A stretch of DNA of 64,000 nucleotides from Palsa-504 sp963739135 (GTDB lineage: Bacteria; Actinomycetota; Actinomycetes; Streptosporangiales; Streptosporangiaceae), in contig CAVTZG010000020.1 in NCBI GenBank assembly GCA_963739135.1, positions 1-64,000 of the forward strand, given 5' to 3'. Shown here in pieces: positions 34,243-43,195 of the stretch. The notes beneath the pieces were generated by a model that worked only from the letters and a program-made list of their open reading frames with translations, ran no database searches and was not told the origin of the DNA. Numbering within the stretch: position 1 is the first letter of the stretch; each line of letters opens with the position of its first letter. A program made the translations under genes and the position numbers.

Positions 34243-34839
34243 GATGCCGGCTCCTCTCTAATTGATGTCAGTGGCCTGTGCCACGGGGGCTGGTCCTGAC
34301 ATCCACCCTGACGCCGCACATCGGCGAAGTCCACAAGTCTCATTAGACCGTTTGGGAAACTCCTGTAGCGGGCTGGTCGAAGAGCGCAGTGTCCTCGTCG
34401 ATGCCAAGATCAGCTGGTTGACCTCGGCGGACCCGGCACGTCGGTTCAGGTCTCTTCTGGTGGCAGCAGGAACTGACAGCGAGGTCCCGGCGAGTTTGCC
34501 AGGCGACCGTGCAGTGTCGCGAGCGGGGCATCGAGCAGTTCGGCGACCGCGACGTGCTACCCGGGCCGGCCGTTTAGTCGGCTACCCGGCCGGGCCCGGC
34601 CGCGGCGCAGCATGAGCACCACGGCGAGCGGACCAGGTGAACCAGCAACAGCAGCGACGACAGATCCAGCCCCGGGGCGTCATCCGGTTCGCCGGGTCGG
34701 CGGCCCGGCAGCTCCGGCCAGGCCAGCCGCCACAGCCCGTCGGGCCCGGCTTGGGTGGCTTCCGGTGAGGTCTGGGTGCAGTCCGGCGGGGAACCATCCA
34801 TCCGTCCAACGCTGAAGCACGTTGCATCGTCTTAGAGGC
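34243..34839. other. Spacer upstream of the lipoprotein gene
   Basis: About 600 bp, no gene I can defend. A minus-strand frame (34574-34801) and a plus-strand frame (34262-34615) are open but lack known motifs and good ribosome binding sites. Confidence 0.4.
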
Positions 34840-35676
34840 ATGAACATTATGCGCGCTGGCGCCGCGGGCGCCGCCCTGCTGGCCCTGGCCGTCCCGACGG
34901 CCTGTGGCACCTCGAGCCCGCCGGCGCACTCCGTTTCCACGCCGGCCCCGGCTGCGGCATCCGCCGCTGCCTCGCCCTCGCCAGCCCCGGTGCCCAGCAG
35001 CAGCCCGCCGGCTTCGGTCCACCCCGGCTTCGCGGCCAGCGACGTGAGCTTCGTGTCGGCGCAGCGCGGTTGGGTCCTCGGCTCCGCGCAGCTGCTCACG
35101 ACCGGCGACGGGGCGCTGAGCTGGACGGCGCTTCCGCCACCCCCGGCCGGGGTGACCCACCTGCGCTTCGCCACCTCCTCGGACGGCTATGCGTGGAGCA
35201 CCGACGGCGCGTTGTGGCTTACCACGGACGGAGCGGCGAGCTGGCAGCCCGGCCAGCTCGGCCAGGTGCTCTCGCTGGAGACCGCGTCCGGCTGGGTCTG
35301 GGCCATCGCCGGCCCGCAGCCCTACCCGGATGTCTGGCGCGCCCCGGTCGGCAGCGCCGTCTGGACGAAGCTCGGCCTCACCCCGGACCGCAGCGCCACC
35401 CTGCTCGTCCACGGGGCCGCCGCCTACGTGGCCGGCCAGGAGGGCGCCGGGCCCATTTCGCCCTCGGTCGAGGTGTACACCGGGACCGGGGCCGGGCGGC
35501 ACCTGGCCGTGCCATGTCCCGCCTCGCTGCCGGTGCCGTCCGCCGAGCTGGGTGCCTCCACCGACGGCAGCCTGGTGCTCACCTGCGACGTCCAGGGCCA
35601 GCCGGCCCAATATGACCTGGCCTACGTATCCACCGACGGGGGGTCCACGTGGAGCCGGGTGTCGTTCGGCGGGTAA
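34840..35676 (+). CDS. Secreted lipoprotein with beta-propeller-like repeats
   Basis: A 278-residue lipoprotein. The signal sequence (residues 1-22) ends in a lipobox, LAVPTAC, with acylation at the Cys. A Ser/Pro/Ala-rich linker precedes a domain of repeating strand blocks with Asp-box-like turns: TTGDGALSWTAL, TTDGAASWQPG, STDGGSTWSRV. These are typical of BNR/YCF48-type propellers. The last Asp-box is right at the C-terminus, so the propeller seems short by one or more blades and the gene may be 3'-truncated. No enzyme residues are recognised. Confidence 0.8.
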   Translation: MNIMRAGAAGAALLALAVPTACGTSSPPAHSVSTPAPAAASAAASPSPAPVPSSSPPASVHPGFAASDVSFVSAQRGWVLGSAQLLTTGDGALSWTALPPPPAGVTHLRFATSSDGYAWSTDGALWLTTDGAASWQPGQLGQVLSLETASGWVWAIAGPQPYPDVWRAPVGSAVWTKLGLTPDRSATLLVHGAAAYVAGQEGAGPISPSVEVYTGTGAGRHLAVPCPASLPVPSAELGASTDGSLVLTCDVQGQPAQYDLAYVSTDGGSTWSRVSFGG

Positions 35677-36171
35677 CGCGCTTCCCCGCTCTGGACCGGA
35701 CCTGCCACCGGGCGGCCGTGATGCCCACCGCGTGAACCACCTGCTCGCCGGGAGGCGGTCGTCAGGCCGGATTCACCGGGATCTGCAGCGCGGCGAGGAC
35801 GGGCAGCCTGATATCTTCCGGGTCCTCGGCTGAGTCGGCGTGGTCGACTTCGTCGACCTCCAGCCGGACCGTGCACCCGCCCGGGGCGGGCCGCAGCCGC
35901 GGCTGCGGCGGTGGTCAGCGCCGAGACCTAGGCCGGCAGGCGGCTGGGGTGGAACCTGACGGAGGAGGTGGCCAGGGAGACCGCCGCTTGCGGTCCGCCG
36001 GGCGGTCCGGGCCGAGCCACTGCCGGCCGTCCAGCGCCGCGAGCAGGGCCTTGCCGCCGGAGGCGCGGTTGGGCGGCAGCACTTGCCGGGTCCGGTCCCC
36101 GCCCGCAGCTGGTCGCATTCCGCTGCCTCTGTGACGCGGCGGTCGTATGTTGCGCCCTGAGGTCCTGCTGT
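35677..36171 (-). pseudogene. Possible IclR-family regulator remnant within spacer
   Basis: On the minus strand around 36010-36118 a frame reads RQVLPPNRASGGKALLAALD, resembling the effector-domain entry of IclR regulators (xxTAxGKALLAAL). Around 35767-35880 another frame reads VRLEVDEVDHADSAEDPEDI before a stop. Intervening frames carry stops. No start, HTH or full ligand domain remains. The rest of the 495-bp stretch holds nothing I recognise. Confidence 0.3.
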
Positions 36172-37689
36172 TCAGGCCGGGCGGGGCGCCTGCCTGAGGT
36201 TCTGCGGTGCGCTCACTTCGCGGCGGAGGATCTTGCCAGTCGGGCCCTTGGGCAGCTCGGGTGCGATCCAGAGGTAGCGCGGGTATTTATAGGGTGCTAC
36301 CCGGTCCTTCACGAAATCGCGCAGTTCGTCGGTGGTGGCGGCTGCGCCGGGCTTGAGTGTCACGGCGGCGCAGATTTCCTCGCCGAGACGCTCGTCCGGG
36401 ATTCCGATGACGGCGGCTTCGGCTACGGCTGGATGCTCGTAGAGGACCTCTTCGATCTCACGCGGGTACACGTTGAATCCGCCGCGGATGATCAGGTCCT
36501 TTTTCCGGTCCACGATGTAGAAATAGCCGTCCTCGTCGACCCTGGCCAGGTCGCCGGTCTTGAGCCAGCCGCCGGTGATCGTCTCAGCCGTGGCGCCGGG
36601 GTTGCGCCAGTATCCCTTCATCACGTTGTAACCGCGGATGACGATCTCGCCGATCTGGCCGACGGGCAGTTCGGCGCCTTCGTTATCGACTACCCGCATC
36701 TCGACCCCCTCGATCGGCGTCCCGATCGAGCCTGGCTTGCGCACTTGGTCCGGGTGATTGAACGACGCGACCGGAGAGGTCTCGGACAGCCCGTAGCCCT
36801 CCAGGATCATGCACCCGAAGGCCTGCTCGAACCCGCGCATGACTTCCACCGGCATGGCCGCGCCGCCGGATACGCACACTCGCAGGGACGAGGTGTCGGC
36901 CCGCGCGCCGGCCGGGTCGTGCAGCATCGCCGCGTACATCGTGGGCACGCCCTCGAAGATCGTCACCCGGTCCCGGCCCACGATCTGCAGTGCCTTGGCC
37001 GGGTCGAACCTGGGCAGCAGGGTCAGGCTGGCGCCGGCGGCGATGGTGGCGTTCAAGGCACAGGTCAGGCCGAAGACGTGGAACAGCGGCAGGCAGCCCA
37101 TGACCACGTCATCAGGGCCTGCGTTGAGCAGGTTGCGGGCCGTCAGAGAGGCATTGCGGGTGAGGCCCGCGTGCGTGAGCTCGGCGCCCTTGGGCACGCC
37201 GGTGGTCCCCGAGGTATACAGGATGACGGCGTCCTCGTCTGCGGCGCGCTCCACGCCCGCGGTAACAGGGGCCAGGCCGGTGAGCAGCCCTGCGGCGTCG
37301 GGCTCGTCAACCTTCAGCACCGGCACCCCGGTCGCGGCGGCACCCAGGGTGGCCTCGGCCGCCGCCGCATGCCAGGCGAGCAGCACGCTTGCCCCGGAAT
37401 CGCTGAGGTAGTAGGTGATCTCACGGCTCTTGAGCAGCGGGTTCATCGGCACGACGATGGCCCCGGCGGCCAGCGCGCCATAGAAGGCGACCGGGAAGGC
37501 GGGCACGTTGGGCAGCATGATGGCTACCCGGTCGCCCGGCGCAATGCCGGCCGACGACAGCAGGGATGCCATCCGGTAGGCGGCATCGCGCAGCTGGGAG
37601 TAGCTCAGTACGAGACCGTCCATGCGGACAGCCGGGCGTTCGGTGTAACGCGCCGCCGCCGCCTCGAACACGGAATTCAGGTCGGCCAT
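36172..37689 (-). CDS. Long-chain fatty acid-CoA ligase-like enzyme
   Basis: A 505-residue adenylate-forming enzyme. Motifs in order: A3 LYTSGTTGVPKGAELTH, A4 PLFHVFGLT, A5 LEGYGLSETSPV, A7 WLKTGDLARVDEDGYFYIVD, A8 RKKDLIIRGGFNVYPREIEE and the A10 Lys in LPKGPTGKILRRE. It should form an acyl-AMP and then an acyl-CoA in the cytosol. Length is typical of the short FadD-like group. The upstream ORF at 37993 may once have encoded a CoA-transferase-like partner. Confidence 0.92.
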   Translation of the reverse strand: MADLNSVFEAAAARYTERPAVRMDGLVLSYSQLRDAAYRMASLLSSAGIAPGDRVAIMLPNVPAFPVAFYGALAAGAIVVPMNPLLKSREITYYLSDSGASVLLAWHAAAAEATLGAAATGVPVLKVDEPDAAGLLTGLAPVTAGVERAADEDAVILYTSGTTGVPKGAELTHAGLTRNASLTARNLLNAGPDDVVMGCLPLFHVFGLTCALNATIAAGASLTLLPRFDPAKALQIVGRDRVTIFEGVPTMYAAMLHDPAGARADTSSLRVCVSGGAAMPVEVMRGFEQAFGCMILEGYGLSETSPVASFNHPDQVRKPGSIGTPIEGVEMRVVDNEGAELPVGQIGEIVIRGYNVMKGYWRNPGATAETITGGWLKTGDLARVDEDGYFYIVDRKKDLIIRGGFNVYPREIEEVLYEHPAVAEAAVIGIPDERLGEEICAAVTLKPGAAATTDELRDFVKDRVAPYKYPRYLWIAPELPKGPTGKILRREVSAPQNLRQAPRPA

Positions 37690-37993
37690 GATGACCTCCA
37701 GCAGGGCAGGGCGCCGGTAAGGGCGCCGTCAGATCTTGTCTGTAATTGCAGAGCTCCTGGTTGTGCAGCTCGCGGTCGCCGGCACCGTTGCCGTGGACGA
37801 AGTCCTCGCGGCCGAGCTCGCACGTAGCCGCGTGCGCCAGGCCGGGAAAGATCTTCGGGTACAGCTCGTCTTCTTCCTCTTGGCCCGGGAACTCGTCCAG
37901 GTAGGGCGGGGAGCTGGCGTGTTGCCGTACTGTGCCCCTGACCGCATCCTCTGCGGAGACCAGCTTGTGGCTGTACTCGCTCGCGTGACCCAT
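37690..37993 (-). pseudogene. Short ORF upstream of acyl-CoA ligase, possible CoA-transferase start
   Basis: Beginning at ATG 37993 behind AGAGGGT, the translation starts MGHASEYSHKLVSAEDAV, matching the opening helix of acetyl-CoA hydrolase/4-hydroxybutyrate CoA-transferase proteins. It then departs into an acidic stretch (PYLDEFPGQEEEDELYPKIF) I do not recognise. The frame stays open beyond 37690 into the ligase gene, with no family sequence there. Most likely a 5' remnant or a rearranged gene. Confidence 0.35.
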
Positions 37994-38327
37994 ACGACGT
38001 ACCCTCTGCCCTGGTCGGCCAGCCGGCCGGCACCATCAGCGTGAGCTGCTGTTGACCGCGGCGAACAGGGCCGAAAGCCTCTACCTGACCAGCCCGGCCA
38101 AGCCCGGCCAGGCCGGGTCGGCGCGTGGTTATATCAGGGGATCTTCGTGCCGTTGACCAGCCTTCGGGAGTCCCGGTTATGGCCCAATGGACGGTTGGCC
38201 GAGCCGTATATCTATACATCGGCGCGCTCGAGGGTGAACGTCCGCTTCTGCGGACAGGGTGGGTTTGCGCCCTCAGCGCTGAGGATTAACGGATGAGCGC
38301 TTCTCCGGGCGCTGCCTGACCGAGGGC
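37994..38327. other. Spacer with repeated GTATA dyad
   Basis: About 330 bp without genes; contains the 38197-38222 repeat. On the minus strand the repeat would encode a peptide start MYRYT, echoed by MYKYT at the second copy. I take this as a consequence of the DNA repeat. Confidence 0.4.
38197..38222 (+). repeat. 26-bp repeat, copy 1, with GTATA-N2-TATAC dyad
   Basis: The core is CCGTATATCTATACATCGG; it differs at two of 26 positions from copy 2 at 39725-39750, and weaker similarity extends about 30 bp to the right. The inverted repeat GTATA/TATAC suggests a protein-binding site. Confidence 0.75.
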
Positions 38328-38510
38328 TCAGGTGCCAGGGCCGGGATCTGGGTCCGCGTCCTCGAGTTCTGGATCCACCCCGCCTTCCCGGTGCTTTTCT
38401 GATGCGCGCATCACGGCTCGCATCTTGGCGAACTCGGCGGTATCCGTCACCTCAGGCTCGCTGCCACGCTGGCCGCCGGGATCTTCGGGCGCCGGAATGC
38501 CCTCACTCAT
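38328..38510 (-). CDS. Small acidic hydrophilic protein
   Basis: A 60-residue protein, strongly charged, without hydrophobic segments: it begins MSEGIPAPEDPGG and ends in an Asp/Pro-rich tail (ELEDADPDPGPG), with a central helix FAKMRAVMRASEKHRE. GGAGGAGG lies about nine bases before ATG 38510, which supports real translation. I do not recognise a family. Confidence 0.6.
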   Translation of the reverse strand: MSEGIPAPEDPGGQRGSEPEVTDTAEFAKMRAVMRASEKHREGGVDPELEDADPDPGPGT

Positions 38511-38892
38511 GGCCAGATCCTCCTCCGCAAGCTGGATCCCATGCTCAGCACAGTACCGGGAACCTGCCGCCGCGGCCCGGGCGCGAGACCAGCCAGCGTT
38601 GACGACCTGTGCCAGTCCGGTGGCAGAACGGGAGCGTGCCCATCACTGGCCCGGAGCTGGCGCCGCGAACGGGCCGCGCCCGGGCACCAGCCGACGCCAG
38701 CCGACCAGACTGACATGAATCGGCAGCATCCCTGCCAGCGGCTCAGGCAGTACCAATGCTCCTCGCCAGGCTCGTGACCGGGCTGGGCGGCTGGTGGAGC
38801 CTCGATGGCCCGGCTGGGTTCAACGAGATGTGCCGGTGACTCTTGTGACGGGTGAGGGCAGCGCGGTGCTGATCCGGCCCGCGGAGGCAGGG
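38511..38892. other. Spacer between two small leftward genes
   Basis: About 380 bp. I see no gene or strong repeat here. Confidence 0.45.
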
Positions 38893-39156
38893 TTACGGGG
38901 TAGTTCGCGCGCTCGGCTGCCCGGCATCCCTGAGGGTGACCTCGCCGGTGCAGACGTCCATGGCCTCTACTTCGCCGGCGAAGGGGCGGCCGTCGCGCCT
39001 GGTGACCACCGCGAGGTCGCCGAAGAACCAGCGGTCAGGACAAATCACCGAGACGGTGAGGGTGTCTTGGCTGGCCGCGATCTGGCCGGCGGTCAGGCTG
39101 TTCGCGAGATTGTGAGTCACCGTGTCGGTGATGCCGTCGACGTATGGCTGTGACAT
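38893..39156 (-). CDS. Small protein of unknown function
   Basis: An 87-residue protein starting MSQPYVDGITDTVTHNLANS. It has an amphipathic helix, then a likely beta-rich part with TVSVICPDRWFFGDLAVVT and FAGEVEAMDVCTGEVTLRDA. No transmembrane segment or known motif. AGGGAGA precedes ATG 39156 at about ten bases. It could be a small regulator, but nothing supports a specific role. Confidence 0.6.
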   Translation of the reverse strand: MSQPYVDGITDTVTHNLANSLTAGQIAASQDTLTVSVICPDRWFFGDLAVVTRRDGRPFAGEVEAMDVCTGEVTLRDAGQPSARTTP

Positions 39157-39921
39157 TGTGGTTCGTCTCCCTTTGCGCGGTTTGCTAGGTAAAGGCGGCC
39201 GGCTGGCTGTGCCAGGAGGAATTTCCGCTGGCGCCATTTTTGATCTTTTCTCATGCCGGCTGCGGCGAGAAGCCTTACTGGGGAGGCTGCTGAAAAGGCC
39301 TCGTTTCGGTCAAGAAGAAAGCCGTTGACCTGCGGCTTCGTCGAGTCCTGGACCATGGAATGGGATTAGGTCAGCACGTCCCTAGCGTACGCACGGACCG
39401 GCCGAAGGCAAGGCCCAGGTTCGCCCGGGGACTTCCCGTGTCGCTTAAAGTAGGTTCTGACCTGCGGAAACGAAACTCGTAAATTGTTTATTTCTTATCG
39501 TCATCTGCGCTGCCGAGCGTGCAGGCAGGGAGTCTGCTGAGTACCGCTATTCTGGCGTGGGACTGATATTCTTTTTCGACCCAGGCGATGGACATGGCGG
39601 GATTGTGCCACTCGGGACAGTAGGGTAATGCGCCCGCCCGCATAGTCATGCCTGTCGGTCTCTAATTGATGAATCATCAAATATGCCAGCCGGCTCACCG
39701 GCGCACAGAATGACTGTTCCGTGCGGCCGACCCGTATATTTATACATCGGTGCTTCGGGGTGAAGTCGTCCGCATCTGCCGCGTGTCGGTCGTCTCGGTG
39801 GCGGCACCGATCGCGGGGTCACGGCGGAGGGTAATCGGCGCCTGCCTAGTGGTTCAGGCCCGGGAAGCTGCCATGAACATCGGGCAGCCACCGTCGGTTC
39901 GGCAGATGGTATTTTTATGGT
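39157..39921. other. AT-richer regulatory spacer upstream of vapBC
   Basis: About 765 bp, clearly richer in A/T than its surroundings (for example around 39230-39260 and 39470-39500). It contains repeat copy 2 at 39725-39750 and the vapB promoter. A 33-codon minus-strand frame starting in the repeat (MYKYTGRPHGTVILCAGE, ending at 39646) is open; whether it is translated is unknown. Confidence 0.45.
39725..39750 (+). repeat. 26-bp repeat, copy 2, with GTATA-N2-TATAC dyad
   Basis: The core CCGTATATTTATACATCGG differs from copy 1 only at the dyad centre; the other mismatch is in the flank. It lies 172 bp upstream of vapB. Confidence 0.75.
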
Positions 39922-40167
39922 ATGAAAACTGCCATAGATTCTGCCGGACGCGTTGTCATTCCCAAGGCGCTCCGGGACGCGCTCGGGCTGACAGCAGGTC
40001 AGCCGCTGGAGATCACCGAGCAGGACGGGCGATTGGAGATCGTCCCGGCGGCGACGCCGATGCGGCTGGTGGATGAGGGCGACGGCGCGGCCGCCGTCGC
40101 CGACGCCGACATGCCAGTGCTGACCGCCGACATGGTCCGGGACACGCTAGAGCGCGTGCGCCGGTGA
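39922..40167 (+). CDS. vapB: VapB-type antitoxin, AbrB/MazE fold
   Basis: An 81-residue antitoxin. The swapped-hairpin DNA-binding domain is at the N-terminus (MKTAIDSAGRVVIPKALRDALGL, then GQPLEITEQDGRLEIVPA). The acidic, flexible C-terminus would wrap the toxin. Its stop overlaps the toxin start as GTGA. The ATG follows a T-rich TATTTTTATGGT stretch without a Shine-Dalgarno, so translation may be leaderless. It should repress its own promoter together with the toxin. Confidence 0.92.
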   Translation: MKTAIDSAGRVVIPKALRDALGLTAGQPLEITEQDGRLEIVPAATPMRLVDEGDGAAAVADADMPVLTADMVRDTLERVRR

Positions 40168-40571
40168 AGGCCGTAGACTCCAGCGTGGTCATCGCAGCCT
40201 TCGCCACCTGGCACGAGCACCACGCCATCGCCCGCAAGGCCATGGCCAGCAGACCACGCCTGATCGCCCACGCAGCGATCGAGTCCTACTCGGTGCTGAC
40301 CCGGCTTCCCCCGCCGCACCGTGCCCACCCCTCGATCGTGCACACCTTCATCACCGAGCGGTTCGCCGAACCATTTCTCGCCCTGTCGGAAACCGGATAC
40401 CAGGAGCTTCTGGCCACCGTAGCCGCCGGGCAGATCCTCGGCGGTCCCGCCTACGACGCCCTGATCGCCTTCACCGCAGTCGAGCACCAGGCCACGCTGC
40501 TGAGCCTCGACCAGCGAGCCACCCCGACATACGAAGCCACTGGTGCCGCGGTCGAACAGCTTGCTCCCTGA
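40164..40571 (+). CDS. vapC: VapC-type PIN-domain toxin
   Basis: A 135-residue ribonuclease toxin. PIN acidic residues are visible: Asp in AVDSSVVIAAF, Glu in AHAAIESYSVLTRL, Asp in GGPAYDALIAFTA and a final Asp in LLSLDQRA. These four carboxylates bind Mg2+ for RNA cleavage. GTG 40164 overlaps the antitoxin stop, so synthesis is coupled. Typical targets of VapC toxins are tRNA or rRNA loops; this one's target is unknown. Confidence 0.92.
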   Translation: MKAVDSSVVIAAFATWHEHHAIARKAMASRPRLIAHAAIESYSVLTRLPPPHRAHPSIVHTFITERFAEPFLALSETGYQELLATVAAGQILGGPAYDALIAFTAVEHQATLLSLDQRATPTYEATGAAVEQLAP

Positions 40572-40680
40572 CCGCCCACGCCTGCACGTCTGCCGATGGG
40601 GTACCGCATCAGGGCCCGCAGAACGGGACTACGCTCCACCGGCCTGCACAGATTCGCCCGGAGCACCAGTCTCCCTCGGC

Positions 40681-40998
40681 CTATGGGTACAGGGGCTCGC
40701 GTTCCTTGGGGCCGCGGCGCCAGCGGTTCGGATCGGGGTTCCAGTTCCGCCAGCTTCCGTCTGGGCCGAGCAGGTCCCACCCCCAGTGAGCCTCGCCTTC
40801 GAATCCGTACTGGGACTGGATTGCGACGCGGCCCGGCCCGGTAAGCCGGATCATCGAGATGAGCGTCCAGTGTGCCCGGGGCGAGGCCGGGCGCTCCATG
40901 TGGATGTTCATGTGCACCGATCTGTCTTTGTAGACCAGGGCCCGCGGGACGACGTAGATCCGCTCGCGCCTGGTTTCATTCGTGAGACCCGACCGCAT
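40681..40998 (-). CDS. Hypothetical protein with Trp/Asn-rich C-terminus
   Basis: A 105-residue protein. The middle has alternating hydrophobic strands (SVHMNIHMERPASPRAHWTL, VAIQSQYGFEGEAHWGWDLL) and the end is GSWRNWNPDPNRWRRGPKE. No signal peptide or membrane helix; I cannot name a family. It lies between the vapBC end and a leftward hydrolase gene whose stop is about 35 bp away. Confidence 0.55.
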   Translation of the reverse strand: MRSGLTNETRRERIYVVPRALVYKDRSVHMNIHMERPASPRAHWTLISMIRLTGPGRVAIQSQYGFEGEAHWGWDLLGPDGSWRNWNPDPNRWRRGPKEREPLYP

Positions 40999-41034
40999 TT
41001 GCTTGCGGTGGGGAGTCCTCGCCGGCCTATCTTG

Positions 41035-41748
41035 TCAGCCGAGGCTGGCCCGCGCCTGGGCGGCTACCGCAAGGATCGTGCCGGCCACGACGTCGGGCCG
41101 GTCCCTGGGGATGTTATGGCCGGTGCCGTCGACGACGACATGGCGTCCCTGCGGGGCTGCCGTGGCGAGCCCGGCCTGCAGGCGCGTCCAGTGCGCGCGG
41201 AACCGGCGGGGGAAGCCGCGGGCAGCGCTCAGGACGACGACGGGCACGTCGGGAAAGGGCCTTGCAGCGGCACGCAGCTCCCGCATGGCCGCAACGGTCA
41301 CGGGGGCGTCATCGTGCAGCTCATCGGGGAAGACCGCGCGCATGATCCGCCATCCCCACTGGACGGGCAGGGGCAATCGGCTTTCCATATCCTCGTGCCC
41401 CGGGTCCACCAGGACCAGGCCCGCAGCCAGGTCGGGCCGGCGGAAGGCCAGCAGCTGGACCAGGATGCCGCCCCAGCTGTGCCCGGCCAGCACGCATGGT
41501 CCTGCCGCCAGCCCGGTAATCACCGATGCCAGGTCATCGATCTGGCGGTCGATGGTCGCCCGACCTGGCACAGGGGCGCTGCCACCTAGCCCCGCCCGGT
41601 CGTAGGCGGCAACGCGCACGTGCGGGGCCAGCAGCGGCATGACCCGCTGCCAGGACGCGGCCCCGTTGTTGAGCCCCGCCTCAAGTACGACGGCCAGCTC
41701 GCCGGCGCCGGCCTCCACCCGCCGCACGACCCTACGTCCGGGACCCAC
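41035..41748 (-). CDS. Alpha/beta hydrolase
   Basis: A 237-residue hydrolase. Motifs: oxyanion strand VVLEAGLNNGAASWQRVMPL, AAYDRAGLGGSAP, the nucleophile elbow LAGHSWGGILVQLLA, acid Asp candidates in VLVDPGHED and the catalytic His in VVVDGTGHNIPRDRPD. The family includes esterases and C-C hydrolases; the substrate is not evident. GTG 41748 is the first start consistent with the fold. Monocistronic. Confidence 0.88.
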   Translation of the reverse strand: MGPGRRVVRRVEAGAGELAVVLEAGLNNGAASWQRVMPLLAPHVRVAAYDRAGLGGSAPVPGRATIDRQIDDLASVITGLAAGPCVLAGHSWGGILVQLLAFRRPDLAAGLVLVDPGHEDMESRLPLPVQWGWRIMRAVFPDELHDDAPVTVAAMRELRAAARPFPDVPVVVLSAARGFPRRFRAHWTRLQAGLATAAPQGRHVVVDGTGHNIPRDRPDVVAGTILAVAAQARASLG

Positions 41749-42142
41749 GTCAGCGTCCCGGACGCGGTTCCCCGATCAGACATAGCTGATGGATATCATC
41801 GCGTCAGCCTCGCCTATAACATCGACCCATTCATGAGCGTGCCATTGAGGCTGGGCTAGCAATCGCGGCTCGCGACTACCTGGTGTTCACGACCAAGACG
41901 GGCCGTCCGATCGAGCCGGGCAAGCTAGTCCGGTCCTTCCGCCGCATCTGCGCCTGCTTCTCCTGCATCCCGCTGATGCACCGGTGCTCGGCGAACTCGC
42001 GCAGGCGCTGTCCAGGTGCCCCCGCCCGGTGAGGTCACAATGACTGATCCCGCTCCTGCCGGGAAAGGCGGGGATGCGCGGCTGGCGGTGACGCCGCTTG
42101 GTGGTACCGTCGGCGAGGTTACGGGCCGGGACAAGGAGGGCG
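41749..42142. other. Spacer with integrase trace
   Basis: About 390 bp upstream of the DUF6325-like gene. Contains the integrase fragment at 41852-41950; otherwise no gene. Confidence 0.45.
41852..41950 (+). pseudogene. Tyrosine recombinase fragment
   Basis: A rightward frame reads RDYLVFTTKTGRPIEPGKLV then RSFRRICA, the stretch found just before the HxxR box in phage-type integrases of actinomycetes. The catalytic boxes do not follow. Third recombinase trace in the window after 16849-17389 and 17742-17810. Confidence 0.45.
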
Positions 42143-43195
42143 ATGATGACCGCACCGCTGCAGGTGATCGCTTTGAGCTTCAGCCGCGACGCCGGTTCGG
42201 AGGACAGGATCCTGGCTGAGGTCGATCGTCTACGCGGCCGGGGAGTTCTTCGCCTGCTGGACATGCTTTTCGTGGCCAAGAGCCAGGACGGCACCATCGA
42301 GCGGCTAACCATCGGTGATGACGAGGACTTCGGCTCGCTGCTGGCGGCAGTGGTTCCCGTCGCTAACGGGGGTCCGGCTGTGCCGGCGCCAGCTGACGGT
42401 CTGGCGGCCTTTGACCCGGCCGGTGCGCGGGCTCTGGCCGAATCCCTGGAGCCAGGGACCGCCCTGGCCTTCCTGCTCGTCGAGCATTACTGGGCCGCCC
42501 CACTTTTTGACGCTATCGCCGAGACCGGCGGGACGCTGATCGGCGAGGGCTTCCTGACCTCCGAGGCCGGGCTGATGGTGGGAGCCGAGGTCGCTGCCAT
42601 GGAGGAGGCAGCTGAGGTGATCGCCCAGGCCCAGGCCGAAGAGGCCAGTGCCGTGCTCACGGCGGCTGCGGCCCAAGCCGAGGCAGCCGAGGCGGTGGCC
42701 GAGTCGCAGCAGATCCAGTCCGCTGCCGCCGCCGCCGCTGTCCGGGCGCTGATCACGGCCGGGCTGGTGGAAGAGGCGGCCGCCCACGAGGCGGTCACGG
42801 CGCTGACCGCCGCCGGCCTCATCGTGGCCGCCGCCGACCAGGCCGCCGCTGACGCCGTAGCCGAAGACGCCGCCACCATAGAAGCCGCCGACGAGGTGGC
42901 CGCCGGGTCCGTGGCCGATTCCCTCATCACCAGTGCCGCCGCCGACGAGATAGCCGCCGAAGCGAGCAGCCAAGCCGGGGCACGAGTCAGGGCAGCGTCG
43001 ATCACCATGGCAGAGGCCCAGGTCCTGCGGTACCTCCCCACACCACTCCCCTTCTCCGTCATCGCCGGCAAGCTGGGCATCTCCCGGTCCGCAGCCAAGG
43101 AGCGAGCGGCACGTCTGTATACCAGGCTTGGCGTCCACAGCCGGGACGAGGCGGTCAGCCGGGCCCGCTCCCTGGGCCTTATCAGCGCCAGGTAA
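42143..43195 (+). CDS. DUF6325-like protein with Ala-rich helical region and C-terminal LuxR-type HTH
   Basis: A 350-residue protein of three parts. Residues 1-150 resemble the DUF1269/DUF6325 group (RGVLRLLDMLFVAKSQDG, LLVEHYWAAPLFDAIAETGG). Residues about 150-285 are very Ala-rich, predicted long helices with repeating AA(D/E)xxA pattern and an ALITAGLVEEAAA/ALTAAGLIVAAAD internal repeat resembling a SHOCT-like helix pair. The C-terminal 65 residues are a GerE/LuxR HTH (VLRYLPTPLPFSVIAGKLGI, AAKERAARLYTRLGV). AAGGAGG precedes ATG 42143. Putting a LuxR HTH on this scaffold implies a DNA-binding role. Confidence 0.85.
   Translation: MMTAPLQVIALSFSRDAGSEDRILAEVDRLRGRGVLRLLDMLFVAKSQDGTIERLTIGDDEDFGSLLAAVVPVANGGPAVPAPADGLAAFDPAGARALAESLEPGTALAFLLVEHYWAAPLFDAIAETGGTLIGEGFLTSEAGLMVGAEVAAMEEAAEVIAQAQAEEASAVLTAAAAQAEAAEAVAESQQIQSAAAAAAVRALITAGLVEEAAAHEAVTALTAAGLIVAAADQAAADAVAEDAATIEAADEVAAGSVADSLITSAAADEIAAEASSQAGARVRAASITMAEAQVLRYLPTPLPFSVIAGKLGISRSAAKERAARLYTRLGVHSRDEAVSRARSLGLISAR

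Noticed and set aside
35968..37827. Long plus-strand open frame opposite the acyl-CoA ligase
   Set aside because: Antisense shadow; the ligase has all family motifs.
39646..39744. Minus-strand 33-codon peptide starting MYKYTGRPHG
   Set aside because: Its similarity to the MYRYT start at the other repeat copy is limited to the DNA repeat; no ribosome binding site. Kept only as a note.
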